64,000 nucleotides of DNA. Source: Martinezella hainanensis (GTDB lineage Bacteria; Pseudomonadota; Alphaproteobacteria; Rhizobiales; Rhizobiaceae). A model generated the notes under the pieces. The model saw only the letters and a list, made by a program, of their open reading frames with translations. It did not search any database and was not told the origin of the DNA. Position 1 is the stretch's first letter. Each line of letters begins with the position of its first letter. This document shows, one piece after another, positions 38,700 to 48,634 of this stretch. The DNA lies in the NCBI RefSeq assembly GCF_900094555.1, contig NZ_FMAC01000002.1, forward strand, positions 434,001 through 498,000. The letters are read 5' to 3'. The position numbers and the translations under genes were made by a program.

Positions 38700-39155
38700 T
38701 CACGACTTGCCGTTTCCTTGATCCCATTCCTCCGGGCTGTCGTCATGACCGCCGAAGCCATGCATGCGGAGCGCCCATTGCAGGCCGATGACGCCGCCCT
38801 TGATCGGCTGGATGATGGCAAGCGCCGCGATAATGGTGATGGGTGCCCAGATAGCAAGATGCGCCCAGAGCGGCAGCTTGAAGGTCATGTCCGTCAGCAT
38901 GTAGCCGCCGACGATGAGGTGGCCGAGAACGAGGATCACCAGATAGGGCGGCAGGTCGTCGGCGCGTTGATGGGAGATATCTTCGCCGCAGACCGCACAA
39001 TGGTCGACAGGTTTCAGGAAGGCTCGAAAGAGCTTGCCGGTGCCGCAGCGCGGGCAGCGGTTCAGCATGCCGCGAGTGATCGACTGTCCGAGAGGGCGTT
39101 CGTTTTCGTCTGAACCGCCGAAACGGATGGGGGAGTCGGATGGGCTGCCCGTCAT
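38700..39155 (-). CDS. DUF983 family zinc-ribbon membrane protein
   Basis: A 151-aa protein of the DUF983 family, function unknown, common in alphaproteobacteria. Residues about 33-60 form a CxxC...CxxC zinc ribbon (NRCPRCGTGKLF and DHCAVCGEDIS). Two membrane helices follow (LVILVLGHLIVGGYML; ITIIAALAIIQPIKGGVIGL). It lies 32 bases downstream of rnr on the same strand and is probably in its operon. Confidence 0.88.
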   Translation of the reverse strand: MTGSPSDSPIRFGGSDENERPLGQSITRGMLNRCPRCGTGKLFRAFLKPVDHCAVCGEDISHQRADDLPPYLVILVLGHLIVGGYMLTDMTFKLPLWAHLAIWAPITIIAALAIIQPIKGGVIGLQWALRMHGFGGHDDSPEEWDQGNGKS

Positions 39156-39187
39156 GAATACGCTTCCTCCGTGCCGGCAGCCGTCCT

Positions 39188-41566
39188 TTATCTGCGGCCG
39201 CGCGGCGGTCTCGTGCCAGGCGCCTTGCGAGCCTGGTTCTTGTTGCGGCGGGTCGCCTTGTGGAAGGAACGAACCGCCGTCGGCATAGGCTTGCCGTCGC
39301 TCAGCATCTCGAAGCGCAGGGCTCCGGCGAGCGGAACGGCTTCCGCCAGCCTCACCGTCACATCGTCGCCGAGACGATAGCCGAGCCCCGTTCTTTCGCC
39401 TGTCAGCGCCTGATGGGCCTCGTCGTAGATGAAGTAATCGGTGCCGAGCGTAGATATAGGGATGAAACCGTCGGCGCCATAGTCCGGCAGGGTGACAAAA
39501 AGTCCCGACTTGGTGACACCGCCGACGCGTGCCTCGAATTCCGCGCCGACTCGGCCGGCGAGATGGTGCGCTATTAGCCGGTCGACAGTCTCGCGTTCGG
39601 CCGCCATGGCGCGGCGCTCGAAGGTCGAGATTTCCGCAGCGATATCATCGAGCGAGGCTTCTTCATCCGGCGTAATGCCGCCTTCGCCGAGGCCGAGCGA
39701 ACCCACAAGCGCGCGATGCACGATCAGGTCGGCATAGCGGCGGATCGGCGATGTGAAGTGGGCGTATTTCATCAGGTTCAGGCCGAAATGCCCGATATTG
39801 TCGGGGCTGTAGATCGCCTGGCTCTGGGAGCGCAGCACCATTTCGTTGACCATGGTCTGATGCGCAGTGCCCTCGGCCTTCGCCAGGATGCCGTTGAAGC
39901 TGTTGGCGCGCACATTGCCGCCCTTGGCAAGCGATATGCCGAGTGTCGCCAGGAATTCGCGCAGGATCTCCTGCTTGGCGAGCGTCGGCCCGTCATGGAT
40001 GCGGTAGATCAGCACCTGCTTGCGCTTCTCCAGCGTCTCGGCGGCTGCGACGTTCGCCTGGATCATCATCTCTTCGATGAGCTTGTGCGCATCGAGCCGC
40101 GGCGGAACGAAGACGCGATCGACCGTGCCATCAGGCTTCAGCAGGATCTTGCGCTCGGGCATGTCGAGCTCGAGCGGCTGGCGCCGGTCGCGGCCCTTCT
40201 TCAGAATTTCGTAGGCGTGCCAGAGGGGTTTAAGGATCGGCTCCAGCATCGGCCCGGTCTTGTCGTCGGGCTTACCGTCGATCGCCGCCTGCGCCTGCTG
40301 GTAGGAAAGCTTGGCCGCACTCTTCATCATGACGCGATGGAAGGTGTGGCCGGCCTTGCGTCCTTCCTTGGAGAAGATCATCCGCACCGCAAGGGCCGGC
40401 CGGTCGACGCCTTCCTTCAGCGAGCAGAGATCGTTGGAGATGCGCTCGGGCAGCATCGGCACGACACGATCGGGGAAATAGACCGAATTGCCCCGCTTCA
40501 GTGCTTCGCGGTCGAGCGACGAGTTCGGACGCACATACCAGGAAACGTCGGCAATCGCGACGGTGACGATCACGCCATCGGGATTGTCGGGCGAGGGGTC
40601 CATTTCAGCGTAGACGGCGTCGTCATGGTCCTTGGCATCGGCCGGGTCGATGGTGATGAGCGGCAGGCTGCGCCAATCCTCCCGATGCGACATGGTTGCA
40701 GGCTTGGCCGCATCGGCTTCAGCGATCACGGGAGCGGGGAAAACATGCGGAATGCCGTGCGCATGAATGGCGATCATCGAGATCGCCTTTTCCGAGGCGA
40801 CGGAGCCGACGACAGACAGAACCTTGGCGCGCTGCAGGCCGAAACGGCCGAGGCGGGCGACTTCCACTTCGACGAGGTCGCCATCCTTGGCGCCGCCGGT
40901 ATAATCCGGGTCGATCACCATTTCCTCGCCACGACGCTCGATCGGCATCAGCCGTCCGCCGCCGCCGGGTGTTTCGCGGAAAACGCCCATGGAGGCGCCC
41001 TGCCGCTTGTCGATGACCTTGATGATGCGGGCCGTATAGGCCGGGCCGCCGCGATCCACGGCGGAGAAAATCTTCGCAAGAATGCGGTCGCCCATGCCGG
41101 CAACCGGCGCCTTGCCCTTGCTGTTACGACCGGCGGGTGAGGAGGATTGCTTGATCATGACAGCCGGAGCGACGCCATTTTCCTCGGCCCATTCGGCGGG
41201 ACGGCCGATCAGCATGCCGTCCTTGTCGCGGGTGGTGATGTCGAGAACGGCAATCGGCGGCAGTGCACCGGGGCGGATGAGCGACTTGCGGCTCTTCTGC
41301 ACCATGCCTTCCTCTTCGAGCTCGCGCAGCAGTTCCTTCAGCGCGACGCGGCTCTCGCCCTTCAGACCAAAGGCCTTGGCCAGCTCGCGCTTGGATGCCT
41401 GCTGCGGATGATCGGCGATGAAACGCAGGAGGACCTCGCGCGGCGGCAGCTCACCATGGATGATTGCCATCATCGGTTCGGCATCACCGCCTGCCTTACC
41501 GGCGCGGCCGGGTTTGCCGGAACGCCGTTCCGACGATGGAATCCTGCCGCGCGGTTCTCTGCTCAC
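39188..41566 (-). CDS. rnr: ribonuclease R
   Basis: Processive 3'-5' exoribonuclease that degrades structured RNA. The N-terminal winged-helix region (HGELPPREVLLRFIADHP) is followed by cold-shock domains, the RNB catalytic domain with TIDPADAKDHDDAVYAE and YRIHDGPT, and a C-terminal S1 domain (VGAEFEARVGGVTKSGLFV). The Arg/Lys-rich tail is typical. The start is GTG at 41566, and the topA stop TGA overlaps it as GTGA, which indicates translational coupling. It is 792 aa long. Confidence 0.94.
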   Translation of the reverse strand: MSREPRGRIPSSERRSGKPGRAGKAGGDAEPMMAIIHGELPPREVLLRFIADHPQQASKRELAKAFGLKGESRVALKELLRELEEEGMVQKSRKSLIRPGALPPIAVLDITTRDKDGMLIGRPAEWAEENGVAPAVMIKQSSSPAGRNSKGKAPVAGMGDRILAKIFSAVDRGGPAYTARIIKVIDKRQGASMGVFRETPGGGGRLMPIERRGEEMVIDPDYTGGAKDGDLVEVEVARLGRFGLQRAKVLSVVGSVASEKAISMIAIHAHGIPHVFPAPVIAEADAAKPATMSHREDWRSLPLITIDPADAKDHDDAVYAEMDPSPDNPDGVIVTVAIADVSWYVRPNSSLDREALKRGNSVYFPDRVVPMLPERISNDLCSLKEGVDRPALAVRMIFSKEGRKAGHTFHRVMMKSAAKLSYQQAQAAIDGKPDDKTGPMLEPILKPLWHAYEILKKGRDRRQPLELDMPERKILLKPDGTVDRVFVPPRLDAHKLIEEMMIQANVAAAETLEKRKQVLIYRIHDGPTLAKQEILREFLATLGISLAKGGNVRANSFNGILAKAEGTAHQTMVNEMVLRSQSQAIYSPDNIGHFGLNLMKYAHFTSPIRRYADLIVHRALVGSLGLGEGGITPDEEASLDDIAAEISTFERRAMAAERETVDRLIAHHLAGRVGAEFEARVGGVTKSGLFVTLPDYGADGFIPISTLGTDYFIYDEAHQALTGERTGLGYRLGDDVTVRLAEAVPLAGALRFEMLSDGKPMPTAVRSFHKATRRNKNQARKAPGTRPPRGRR

Positions 41567-44232
41567 TCTGCACTCTTCTTTTTCGCTGCCGTCTTGGCCG
41601 CAGGCTTCTTTGCAGCAGCCTTCGGCTTGGCGGTGGTTTTCGTCGCTTTTGCGCCGGCGGCCGCGGTCTTTGCCTTGGCGGGCGCCTTCTTGGTGGTGCC
41701 GCCGCTCTTGCCGGCCTTGGCGGCGATCAGGGCCAGGGCCTCCTCGACGGTGATCGCCTGCGGATCCGTGCCCTTCGGCAGGGTGGCGTTGACCTTGCCC
41801 CAGTTGACGTAGGGGCCGTATTTGCCGTCGCGAACGGTGATCGCGCCGCCGCCATCCGGATGCTCGCCGAGCTCCTTCAGCGCCGCTGCCGTCCCGCGCG
41901 CCTTGCCACCGGCTGCCTTGCTCTGCCTTTCGGCAATCAATGTCACCGCGCGGTTGAGTCCGACCGTGAAGACGTCTTCCACGCTTTCGAGGTTGGCGTA
42001 GCCACCGTCATGCAGGAGGAAGGGACCATAACGGCCGATGCCGGAAGAGATCATCTTGCCGGTTTCGGGATGCTTGCCGATGTCGCGTGGCAGCGAGATC
42101 AGCGCCATCGCCTTTTCATAGTCGATATCTTCTGGCTTCCAGCCACGCGGCAGCGAGGCACGCTTCGCATCCTTGCCGTCGCCGCGCTGGATATAAGGCC
42201 CGAAGCGGCCCGAACGCAGCGTCAGCTCCTCGCCGGTCACCGGATCGGCACCCAGCGCCTTCGGCTCGTTCAACCCGTTGGATTCGGCCTCCGCGCCGCC
42301 TTCGGAGGAAAGCTGGCGGGTATAGTTGCATTCCGGATAGTTCGAGCAGCCGACGAAGGCGCCGTATTTGCCGAGCTTCAGCGACAGGTTGCCTGTGCCG
42401 CAGACCTGGCAGATACGCGGATCGCTGCCGTCCTCGCGCTTCGGGAAGACGAGCGGCGCCAATGCGTCGTTCAGAGCATCGAGAACGTTGGTGACGCGCA
42501 GTTCCTTGGTGTCTTCGATCTGGGCGAAGAAATCGCGCCAGAAGTCACGCAGCACGTCCTTCCAGTTCAGCTCGCCAGCGGAAATGCGGTCGAGCTTCTC
42601 TTCCAGATCGGCCGTGAAGTCATATTCGACGTATTTGGTGAAGAAGCTTTCGAGGAAGGCCGTCACCAGCCGGCCCTTGGCCTGCGGCAATAGCTTGCGC
42701 TTGTCGATGGTCACGTAGTCGCGGTCGCGCAGGGTCGCGAGCGTCGCGGCATAGGTGGAGGGGCGGCCGATGCCGAGCTCTTCCATCTTCTTGATCAGCG
42801 ACGCCTCAGAATAGCGCGGTGGCGGTTCGGTGAAATGCTGGGTCGAATTGACCTTCTGCTTGGCGAGATTTTCGCGTGCGTTGATTTCGGGCAGACGGCC
42901 GCCTTCTTCGCTGTCGTCGCTCTGCTCGCCGTCTTCCTTCTGATCGGTATAGGCGGCGATAAAGCCATCGAACCGAATGACGGAACCAACGGCACGCAAA
43001 CCAGCCTTCTTGCCGGCATTGTCGGCCAGGATCTCGACGGTCGTACGCTCGATTTCGGCCGATGCCATCTGGCTGGCGATACCGCGCTTCCAGATCAGGT
43101 CGTAAAGCTTGAGCTGGTCATCATCGAGGAACTTGCGGATGCGGTCCGGCACGCGGTCGAAATCGGTCGGGCGGATCGCTTCGTGCGCTTCCTGGGCGTT
43201 CTTTGCCTTGGTGGAGTAGAAGCGTGCCTTTTCCGGCAGGTAGCGGTCGCCGAACTGGTTGGCGATGGCGCGGCGTGCCGCATCGATCGCTTCCGGCGCC
43301 ATCTGCACGCCGTCGGTACGCATATAGGTAATGAGACCGACGGTCTCGCCGCCGATGTCGACGCCTTCATAGAGCTTCTGCGCCACCTGCATGGTGCGCG
43401 AGGCCGAGAAGCCGAGCTTCGAGGACGCGGCCTGCTGCAGCGTCGATGTGGTGAAGGGCGGGCTCGGATTGCGCTTGACCGGTTTTGCCTCGACGGTGTC
43501 GACGACGTAGGCCGCACCTTCCAGCAACGCCTTCAGCTTACCGGCTTCCTCGCCGTTGCCGATGGCGCGTGGGGCCAGGCGCTTGCCATCGGCAGACACC
43601 AGGCGCGCTTCGAATTCGTCGCCGCGCGGCGTCTTCAGGATCGCAGAAAGGTTCCAGTATTCTTCGGAGATGAAGCGTTCGATCTCGGACTCGCGGTCGC
43701 AGACGAGGCGAAGCGCCACGGACTGCACGCGGCCGGCCGAGCGGGCACCCGGCAGCTTGCGCCAGAGCACCGGCGACAGGTTGAAGCCGACGAGATAGTC
43801 AAGCGCGCGGCGGGCGAGATAGGCATCCACCAGCGGCACGTCGATGTCGCGCGGCTCAGCCATGGCGTCGAGCACGGCCTTCTTGGTGATGGCGTTGAAG
43901 ACGACGCGCTTCACCGGCTTGCCGTTGATGACGCGCTTCTTGTTCAAGAGGTCGAGCACATGCCAGGAAATGGCTTCCCCCTCGCGATCCGGGTCGGTCG
44001 CGAGAATCAGGCCGTCGGAGGATTTCATCGCGTCGGCGATATCCTTGATGCGCTTTTGCGAGGCACCATCGACTTCCCACAGCATTTCGAAATCCTGGTC
44101 CGGCAGCACCGAACCGTCTTTGGCGGGCAGGTCACGCACATGGCCGAAGGATGCAAGAACCTTATATCCGGGTCCCAGATATTTATTGATTGTCTTGGCC
44201 TTGGCAGGCGATTCCACCACTACAACGTTCAT
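41563..44232 (-). CDS. topA: DNA topoisomerase I
   Basis: Type IA topoisomerase that relaxes negative supercoils. The TOPRIM domain starts at the N-terminus (NVVVVESPAKAKTINKYLG) with acidic triad LATDPDREGEAISWH. The catalytic tyrosine is in VGLITYMRTDGVQ, and zinc-finger segments lie after residue 590 (ICQVCGTGNLSL, VGCSNYPECNYTRQ). Further Topo-C repeats lead to a Lys/Ala-rich tail of about 50 residues. Start ATG 44232 (889 aa) is chosen over the adjacent ATG 44235. The stop overlaps rnr. Confidence 0.95.
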   Translation of the reverse strand: MNVVVVESPAKAKTINKYLGPGYKVLASFGHVRDLPAKDGSVLPDQDFEMLWEVDGASQKRIKDIADAMKSSDGLILATDPDREGEAISWHVLDLLNKKRVINGKPVKRVVFNAITKKAVLDAMAEPRDIDVPLVDAYLARRALDYLVGFNLSPVLWRKLPGARSAGRVQSVALRLVCDRESEIERFISEEYWNLSAILKTPRGDEFEARLVSADGKRLAPRAIGNGEEAGKLKALLEGAAYVVDTVEAKPVKRNPSPPFTTSTLQQAASSKLGFSASRTMQVAQKLYEGVDIGGETVGLITYMRTDGVQMAPEAIDAARRAIANQFGDRYLPEKARFYSTKAKNAQEAHEAIRPTDFDRVPDRIRKFLDDDQLKLYDLIWKRGIASQMASAEIERTTVEILADNAGKKAGLRAVGSVIRFDGFIAAYTDQKEDGEQSDDSEEGGRLPEINARENLAKQKVNSTQHFTEPPPRYSEASLIKKMEELGIGRPSTYAATLATLRDRDYVTIDKRKLLPQAKGRLVTAFLESFFTKYVEYDFTADLEEKLDRISAGELNWKDVLRDFWRDFFAQIEDTKELRVTNVLDALNDALAPLVFPKREDGSDPRICQVCGTGNLSLKLGKYGAFVGCSNYPECNYTRQLSSEGGAEAESNGLNEPKALGADPVTGEELTLRSGRFGPYIQRGDGKDAKRASLPRGWKPEDIDYEKAMALISLPRDIGKHPETGKMISSGIGRYGPFLLHDGGYANLESVEDVFTVGLNRAVTLIAERQSKAAGGKARGTAAALKELGEHPDGGGAITVRDGKYGPYVNWGKVNATLPKGTDPQAITVEEALALIAAKAGKSGGTTKKAPAKAKTAAAGAKATKTTAKPKAAAKKPAAKTAAKKKSAE

Positions 44233-44407
44233 CATCAAGTCTCTGAATACGAGGTCGCGCCGGGATAAGGCGCGGGAGATACCGGGCTTTTCCGTCTTCC
44301 CGGCCTTCCGACATGGACAGGGAAATCGTCGCGGTCAAGAGGCGAAGGCGATTTTTGCGCTTGGCGCGACGATGCGATGCTTAGAATTGGTACGCGTGTC
44401 ACAGTTT

Positions 44408-45556
44408 TCAATCCAGCATGGAGATAGACACCAGTCCGCCGGGATGACGATGCAGCCGGCCGGCCATGTCGAGTTCGAGAAGAACGGAGTGAACGGCCGA
44501 TATAGGCAGGCCGGTATGACGCACGATGTCATCGATCTCGACCGGCGTCGGGCCGAGGGCTTCGACGATGTGGTCGCGTTCGGCATCATCGGGCGGCGTG
44601 GAGATGGGCCTGCTTTTTTCAATGGGCGGCGAGGCGGGGCGCGGGCGAAAGAGATCCGGCTCGGCGAGCGGCCGCAACGCTTCGACGACATCGTCCGGCG
44701 TCGTCACGATCATTGCGCCGTCCTTGAGCAGGCCGTTCGTCCCTTCGCAGCGCGGATCGAGCGGCGAGCCGGGAACGGCAAAGACGAGCCTACCGAATTC
44801 GCCGGCAAGACGCGCCGTAATCAGCGAACCGGAGCGGGTAGCTGCCTCGACGACCACGACGCCAAGCGAAATGCCGGCGATGAGGCGATTGCGCCGCGGA
44901 AAGTCGCGCGCTCTCGGCTCCCAGCCGAAGGGCATTTCGCTGACGGCAAGCCCGTTGCCGTCCCAGATGTCGTTGAGCAGGCCGATATTCTCGGGCGGGT
45001 AGGGCTGGTCGAGGCCACCAGCCATAGCCGCGATCGTACCGGTCGGGAGGCTGGCGCGGTGGGCGGCCGTATCGATGCCGCGTGCAAGGCCTGAAACGAC
45101 GACATAGCCGGCGTCGCCGCATGTGCGAGCGATCATGGCGGTGAATTTGACGCCGCTGATCGAGGCGTTTCGCGAGCCGACCATGCCGATGGCCGGCCGT
45201 GTTGCTGTGGGCATGTTGCCTTTGACGGCAAGCAGCGGCGGCGCGCCGTCGATCTCGCGGAGGGCAGGGGGATAATCCGGCTCGCCAATGCCGACAAAGC
45301 GCGCGCCGAAGCGATGTGCAGCTTCCAGCTCCCGCAGGGCGTCCCGCTCGTCGGCAATGCGGATAGCGCGCGTCGAGCCGCCACGCTGCGAAAGCTCCGG
45401 CAGCGCGGCCAGAGCCGCCTCAGCCGAACCATAGTGATTGATGAGGTCGCGAAAGGTGGACGGACCGACATTGTCGGAGCGGATGAGCCTGAGCCAGGCG
45501 ATCCTTTGTTTTTCGGTCAGCGCAACTCCGATCCGTCTTGCGCTGCCTGTATCCAT
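44408..45556 (-). CDS. dprA: DNA processing protein DprA
   Basis: Binds single-stranded DNA and loads RecA in natural transformation; most rhizobia carry it without known competence. It has an N-terminal SAM-like region, a Rossmann-fold core with GMVGSRNASISG, VSGLARGIDTAAHRASL, RRNRLIAGIS and GSLITARLAGEFGR, and a C-terminal winged helix (about residues 315-380, VEALGPTPVEIDDIVRHTG). It is 382 aa. Its start overlaps the plsY stop by one base (TAATG), so it is in the plsY operon. Confidence 0.93.
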   Translation of the reverse strand: MDTGSARRIGVALTEKQRIAWLRLIRSDNVGPSTFRDLINHYGSAEAALAALPELSQRGGSTRAIRIADERDALRELEAAHRFGARFVGIGEPDYPPALREIDGAPPLLAVKGNMPTATRPAIGMVGSRNASISGVKFTAMIARTCGDAGYVVVSGLARGIDTAAHRASLPTGTIAAMAGGLDQPYPPENIGLLNDIWDGNGLAVSEMPFGWEPRARDFPRRNRLIAGISLGVVVVEAATRSGSLITARLAGEFGRLVFAVPGSPLDPRCEGTNGLLKDGAMIVTTPDDVVEALRPLAEPDLFRPRPASPPIEKSRPISTPPDDAERDHIVEALGPTPVEIDDIVRHTGLPISAVHSVLLELDMAGRLHRHPGGLVSISMLD

Positions 45557-46173
45557 TATCCCTTTGCTCCGATCTTGCCTTCCGTTCCCGCGGTCAGCCG
45601 GGCGATATTGGTCCTGTGCTTGTACCAGGAGATGACGGTCATCAGCGCCATGACGGCGGCGATCTTATCGACACCCAATATCCACAATACAACCGGGATG
45701 ACAAGGGTTGCAACCAGTGCGGAAAGCGAGGAATAGCGGGTGGTAAAAGCGATCGCCAGCCAGACGATGGCGAAAATCAGTGCCATCAGCGGCGCGAGCC
45801 CGAGCAGAATTCCGAGATAGGTCGCCACTCCCTTACCGCCCTTGAAGCCGATCCAAACCGGGAAGATGTGGCCGATGAAGGCCGCGAAACCGGCGAGCAC
45901 GCCGGCATCTTCGCCGAAGAAATGCGCGGTGATAAGAACAGCGGCCGTACCCTTGAAGGCATCGAGCAGCAGCGTCGCGGCGGCAAGCCCCTTGTTGCCG
46001 GTGCGCAGCACGTTCGTTGCGCCGATATTGCCCGAGCCGATGTTGCGCACGTCGCCGAGCCCGGCCATGCGGGTCAGGAGAAGGCCGAAGGGAATGGAGC
46101 CGAGCAGGTAGCCGATGACGACGGCGGCCAGCGCGGTCTGCAGGGTAAGCTGCCAAGTCCAGAAATCAGCCAT
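45556..46173 (-). CDS. plsY: glycerol-3-phosphate acyltransferase PlsY
   Basis: Integral membrane enzyme that transfers acyl groups from acyl-phosphate to glycerol-3-phosphate, the first step of phospholipid synthesis. Family motifs are [34 protein letters not shown] and [18 protein letters not shown]. About five to six membrane helices span 205 aa. ATG 46173 is preceded by an in-frame GTG that is less likely. It lies 35 bases downstream of pyrC and overlaps dprA. Confidence 0.94.
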   Translation of the reverse strand: MADFWTWQLTLQTALAAVVIGYLLGSIPFGLLLTRMAGLGDVRNIGSGNIGATNVLRTGNKGLAAATLLLDAFKGTAAVLITAHFFGEDAGVLAGFAAFIGHIFPVWIGFKGGKGVATYLGILLGLAPLMALIFAIVWLAIAFTTRYSSLSALVATLVIPVVLWILGVDKIAAVMALMTVISWYKHRTNIARLTAGTEGKIGAKG

Positions 46174-46207
46174 CACGTCTTATTCTCCGTAAACCCTTGG
46201 GGCCGCC

Positions 46208-47497
46208 CTAGAGACTGTGAACCAGCGTGCCGGCGACATAGGTTGCCACCGCCCGGCCACTCATTCTTGCATCTTCGAAAGGCGTATTCTTCGAGCGCGA
46301 CAGAAGCATGTCTTTGGCGACAAGCCAAGGCTCGTCAAGATCGACAAGCGCGATATCGGCCTTGGCGCCGGGCTTCAGCGTGCCGGCGGGCAGCCCGAAG
46401 ATCTGGGCCGGCCGCGTCGACAGTGCATCGACGAGCCGCATCAGGCTGACCTGACCGCTGTGATAGAGCCGGAGCGCGGCCGGAAGCAGCGTTTCGAGCC
46501 CGACGGCGCCGTCTTCCGCCTCGCCGAACGGCAGGCGCTTCGTATCGACGTCCTGCGGATCATGCGAGGAGACGATGATGTCGATCGTGCCGTCGGCCAG
46601 CGCCTCGATCATGCCTGTGCGATCATCCTCGGAGCGCAACGGCGGATAGAGCTTGAAGAAGGTCCGGTATTCACCGATGTCGTTTTCGTTGAGCGCGAGA
46701 TTGTTGATCGAGATGCCGCAGGTGACCTTGGCGCCGCGCGAGCGGGCAAGGCGGATCGCCTCGGCCGATTCCGGCACCGAAATCATCGCCGCATGATAAT
46801 GACTGCGCGTCAGCGTCGCGATGCGAAGGTCGCGCTCCAGCGGGATCAACTCAGCTTCCTTCGGAATGCCCGAGAGGCCGAGCCAGCTTGCAAGCAGGCC
46901 CTCGTGCATAACGCCGTTGGCGCCAAGATATTTGTCGCGTGTCTCGCAGGAAATCACCGCGCCGAATTCGCGCGCATAGGTCATCACCCGGCGCAGGACC
47001 TGGGTGTCGTGGACGCTGGAATGCGCGTCAGTGAACACGACGGCTCCGGCTTCCCGCAACAGGCCGATTTCCGTCATCTCCTCGCCGGCGAGACCCTTGG
47101 TGAGAGCCGCTGCCGGATAGACATTGACGACGGCCGTATCGCGCGCAGTCTTCCGGACGAACTCGACTAGGGCGATATCGTCGATGACCGGATCCGTGTC
47201 CGGCATCATGATAAAGGAGGTGACGCCGCCGGCCGCCGCGGCGCGGCTGGCGGAGGCGATGGTTTCGCGATGTTCGCCACCGGGTTCGCCCACATGTACG
47301 CGTGCGTCGACCAGGCCGGGGATGGCGACGAGGCCGCTGCAATCGCGAACGGTCGCGCCTTTCGGGGCTGCATGGCCCTTCGCATCCTTACCCGAGGCAA
47401 CGATCACGCCGTCTTCGACGACGATCGTACCGATCTCATCGAGATTGCGCGAGGGATCGATGATGCGGACGTTCTGGAGGGCGATCGAGTTGCTCAT
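46208..47497 (-). CDS. pyrC: dihydroorotase-like protein (PyrC'/PyrX type, metal ligands missing)
   Basis: Amidohydrolase-fold protein of 429 aa paired with pyrB. It is recognisably a type I dihydroorotase by order and motifs. However, the metal-binding HxH is Arg66-Val-His68 ([14 protein letters not shown]), the HCED-type position reads [11 protein letters not shown], the histidine motif before the SVE segment reads AAMISVPES, and the catalytic Asp motif reads VSSHDPQD instead of ATDHAPH. I therefore infer a non-catalytic dihydroorotase. Inactive PyrC homologues that stabilise aspartate transcarbamoylase are known in Pseudomonas. The start overlaps the pyrB stop by four bases (ATGA). Confidence 0.9.
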   Translation of the reverse strand: MSNSIALQNVRIIDPSRNLDEIGTIVVEDGVIVASGKDAKGHAAPKGATVRDCSGLVAIPGLVDARVHVGEPGGEHRETIASASRAAAAGGVTSFIMMPDTDPVIDDIALVEFVRKTARDTAVVNVYPAAALTKGLAGEEMTEIGLLREAGAVVFTDAHSSVHDTQVLRRVMTYAREFGAVISCETRDKYLGANGVMHEGLLASWLGLSGIPKEAELIPLERDLRIATLTRSHYHAAMISVPESAEAIRLARSRGAKVTCGISINNLALNENDIGEYRTFFKLYPPLRSEDDRTGMIEALADGTIDIIVSSHDPQDVDTKRLPFGEAEDGAVGLETLLPAALRLYHSGQVSLMRLVDALSTRPAQIFGLPAGTLKPGAKADIALVDLDEPWLVAKDMLLSRSKNTPFEDARMSGRAVATYVAGTLVHSL

Positions 47498-48450
47498 GCG
47501 CCCACTCCCTCAGTGCGAGGCCCTTGGTTCTGCGAAACGAGCAAGGTCTCCATCACGGCCATGCGCACGGCGACGCCCATCTCGACCTGTTCGGCGATGA
47601 CGCTTTGCGGGCCATCCGCCACTTCGGAAGCGATTTCCACCCCGCGGTTCATCGGACCCGGGTGCATGACGAGCGCATCCTCCTTGGCTGCCTTCAGCGT
47701 TTCGGCGTCGAGCCCGTAGAAGTGATAATATTCGCGCACCGAGGGCACGAAGGCGCCGGACATGCGCTCGCGCTGCAGACGCAGCATCATCACGACATCG
47801 GCATCCTTCAGCCCTTCCTTCATCGAATGGAAGACTTCGACACCCATGTCTGCAATGCCAGCCGGCAGCAGGGTGGCCGGTGCTACGACGCGGACGCGCG
47901 CGCCCATGGCGTTGAGAAGCAGGATATTCGAACGGGCAACGCGCGAATGCAGCACGTCGCCGCAGATCGCGACGATGATGCGCGAGAGCTTGCCCTTGGC
48001 GCGGCGGATCGTCAGTGCGTCAAGCAGTGCCTGCGTCGGATGCTCGTGCTGGCCATCGCCGGCGTTGACGACCGAGCAGGAGACTTTCTGGGCCAGCAGC
48101 GCCGCAGCACCCGCGCTCGAATGGCGGATGACGAGCACGTCGGGCCGCATCGCATTCAGCGTCATCGCCGTGTCGATCAGCGTCTCACCCTTTTTGACCG
48201 AGGAGTTGCCGACCGACATGTTCATCACATCGGCGCCAAGCCGTTTGCCGGCAAGCTCAAAGGAGGATTGCGTACGCGTCGATGCCTCGAAGAAGAGATT
48301 AATCTGTGTGAGACCGCGAAGCGTCGATGTCTTTTTCTCGCGCTGGCGGCTGATCTTGACCGCCTCGTCGGCCTTGTCGAGAAGATAGGTGATATCCTGC
48401 TCGGTGAGGCCCTTGATGCCAATGAGGTGGCGGTGGGGAAAGAAGACCAT
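47494..48450 (-). CDS. pyrB: aspartate carbamoyltransferase catalytic subunit
   Basis: Second step of pyrimidine synthesis: carbamoyl phosphate plus aspartate to carbamoyl-aspartate. The carbamoyl-phosphate loop is [20 protein letters not shown], and the aspartate-side motif is [14 protein letters not shown], with [12 protein letters not shown] following. ATG 48450 gives 318 aa; the frame extends 19 codons further upstream but the family start is MVFFPHRHL. It overlaps the dihydroorotase-like gene, which fits a hetero-oligomeric complex of the two proteins. Confidence 0.96.
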   Translation of the reverse strand: MVFFPHRHLIGIKGLTEQDITYLLDKADEAVKISRQREKKTSTLRGLTQINLFFEASTRTQSSFELAGKRLGADVMNMSVGNSSVKKGETLIDTAMTLNAMRPDVLVIRHSSAGAAALLAQKVSCSVVNAGDGQHEHPTQALLDALTIRRAKGKLSRIIVAICGDVLHSRVARSNILLLNAMGARVRVVAPATLLPAGIADMGVEVFHSMKEGLKDADVVMMLRLQRERMSGAFVPSVREYYHFYGLDAETLKAAKEDALVMHPGPMNRGVEIASEVADGPQSVIAEQVEMGVAVRMAVMETLLVSQNQGPRTEGVGA

Positions 48451-48634
48451 GAACCTGCCTCCGGATTTCGTCAGGCGGTCTATAAAGAGGGAGCGCCGAT
48501 GGGGCAAGCGGGGGTATGCGGCGAGGCCGTTTGTTCCCCATGCAATTTCGCCCGAATCCCGCTACAGGAGCTGTGCCGGTGGGAGACATAACTTCCAGTT
48601 TCCCTTTGCAACCTACTTGCTCTACAAGCGATTC

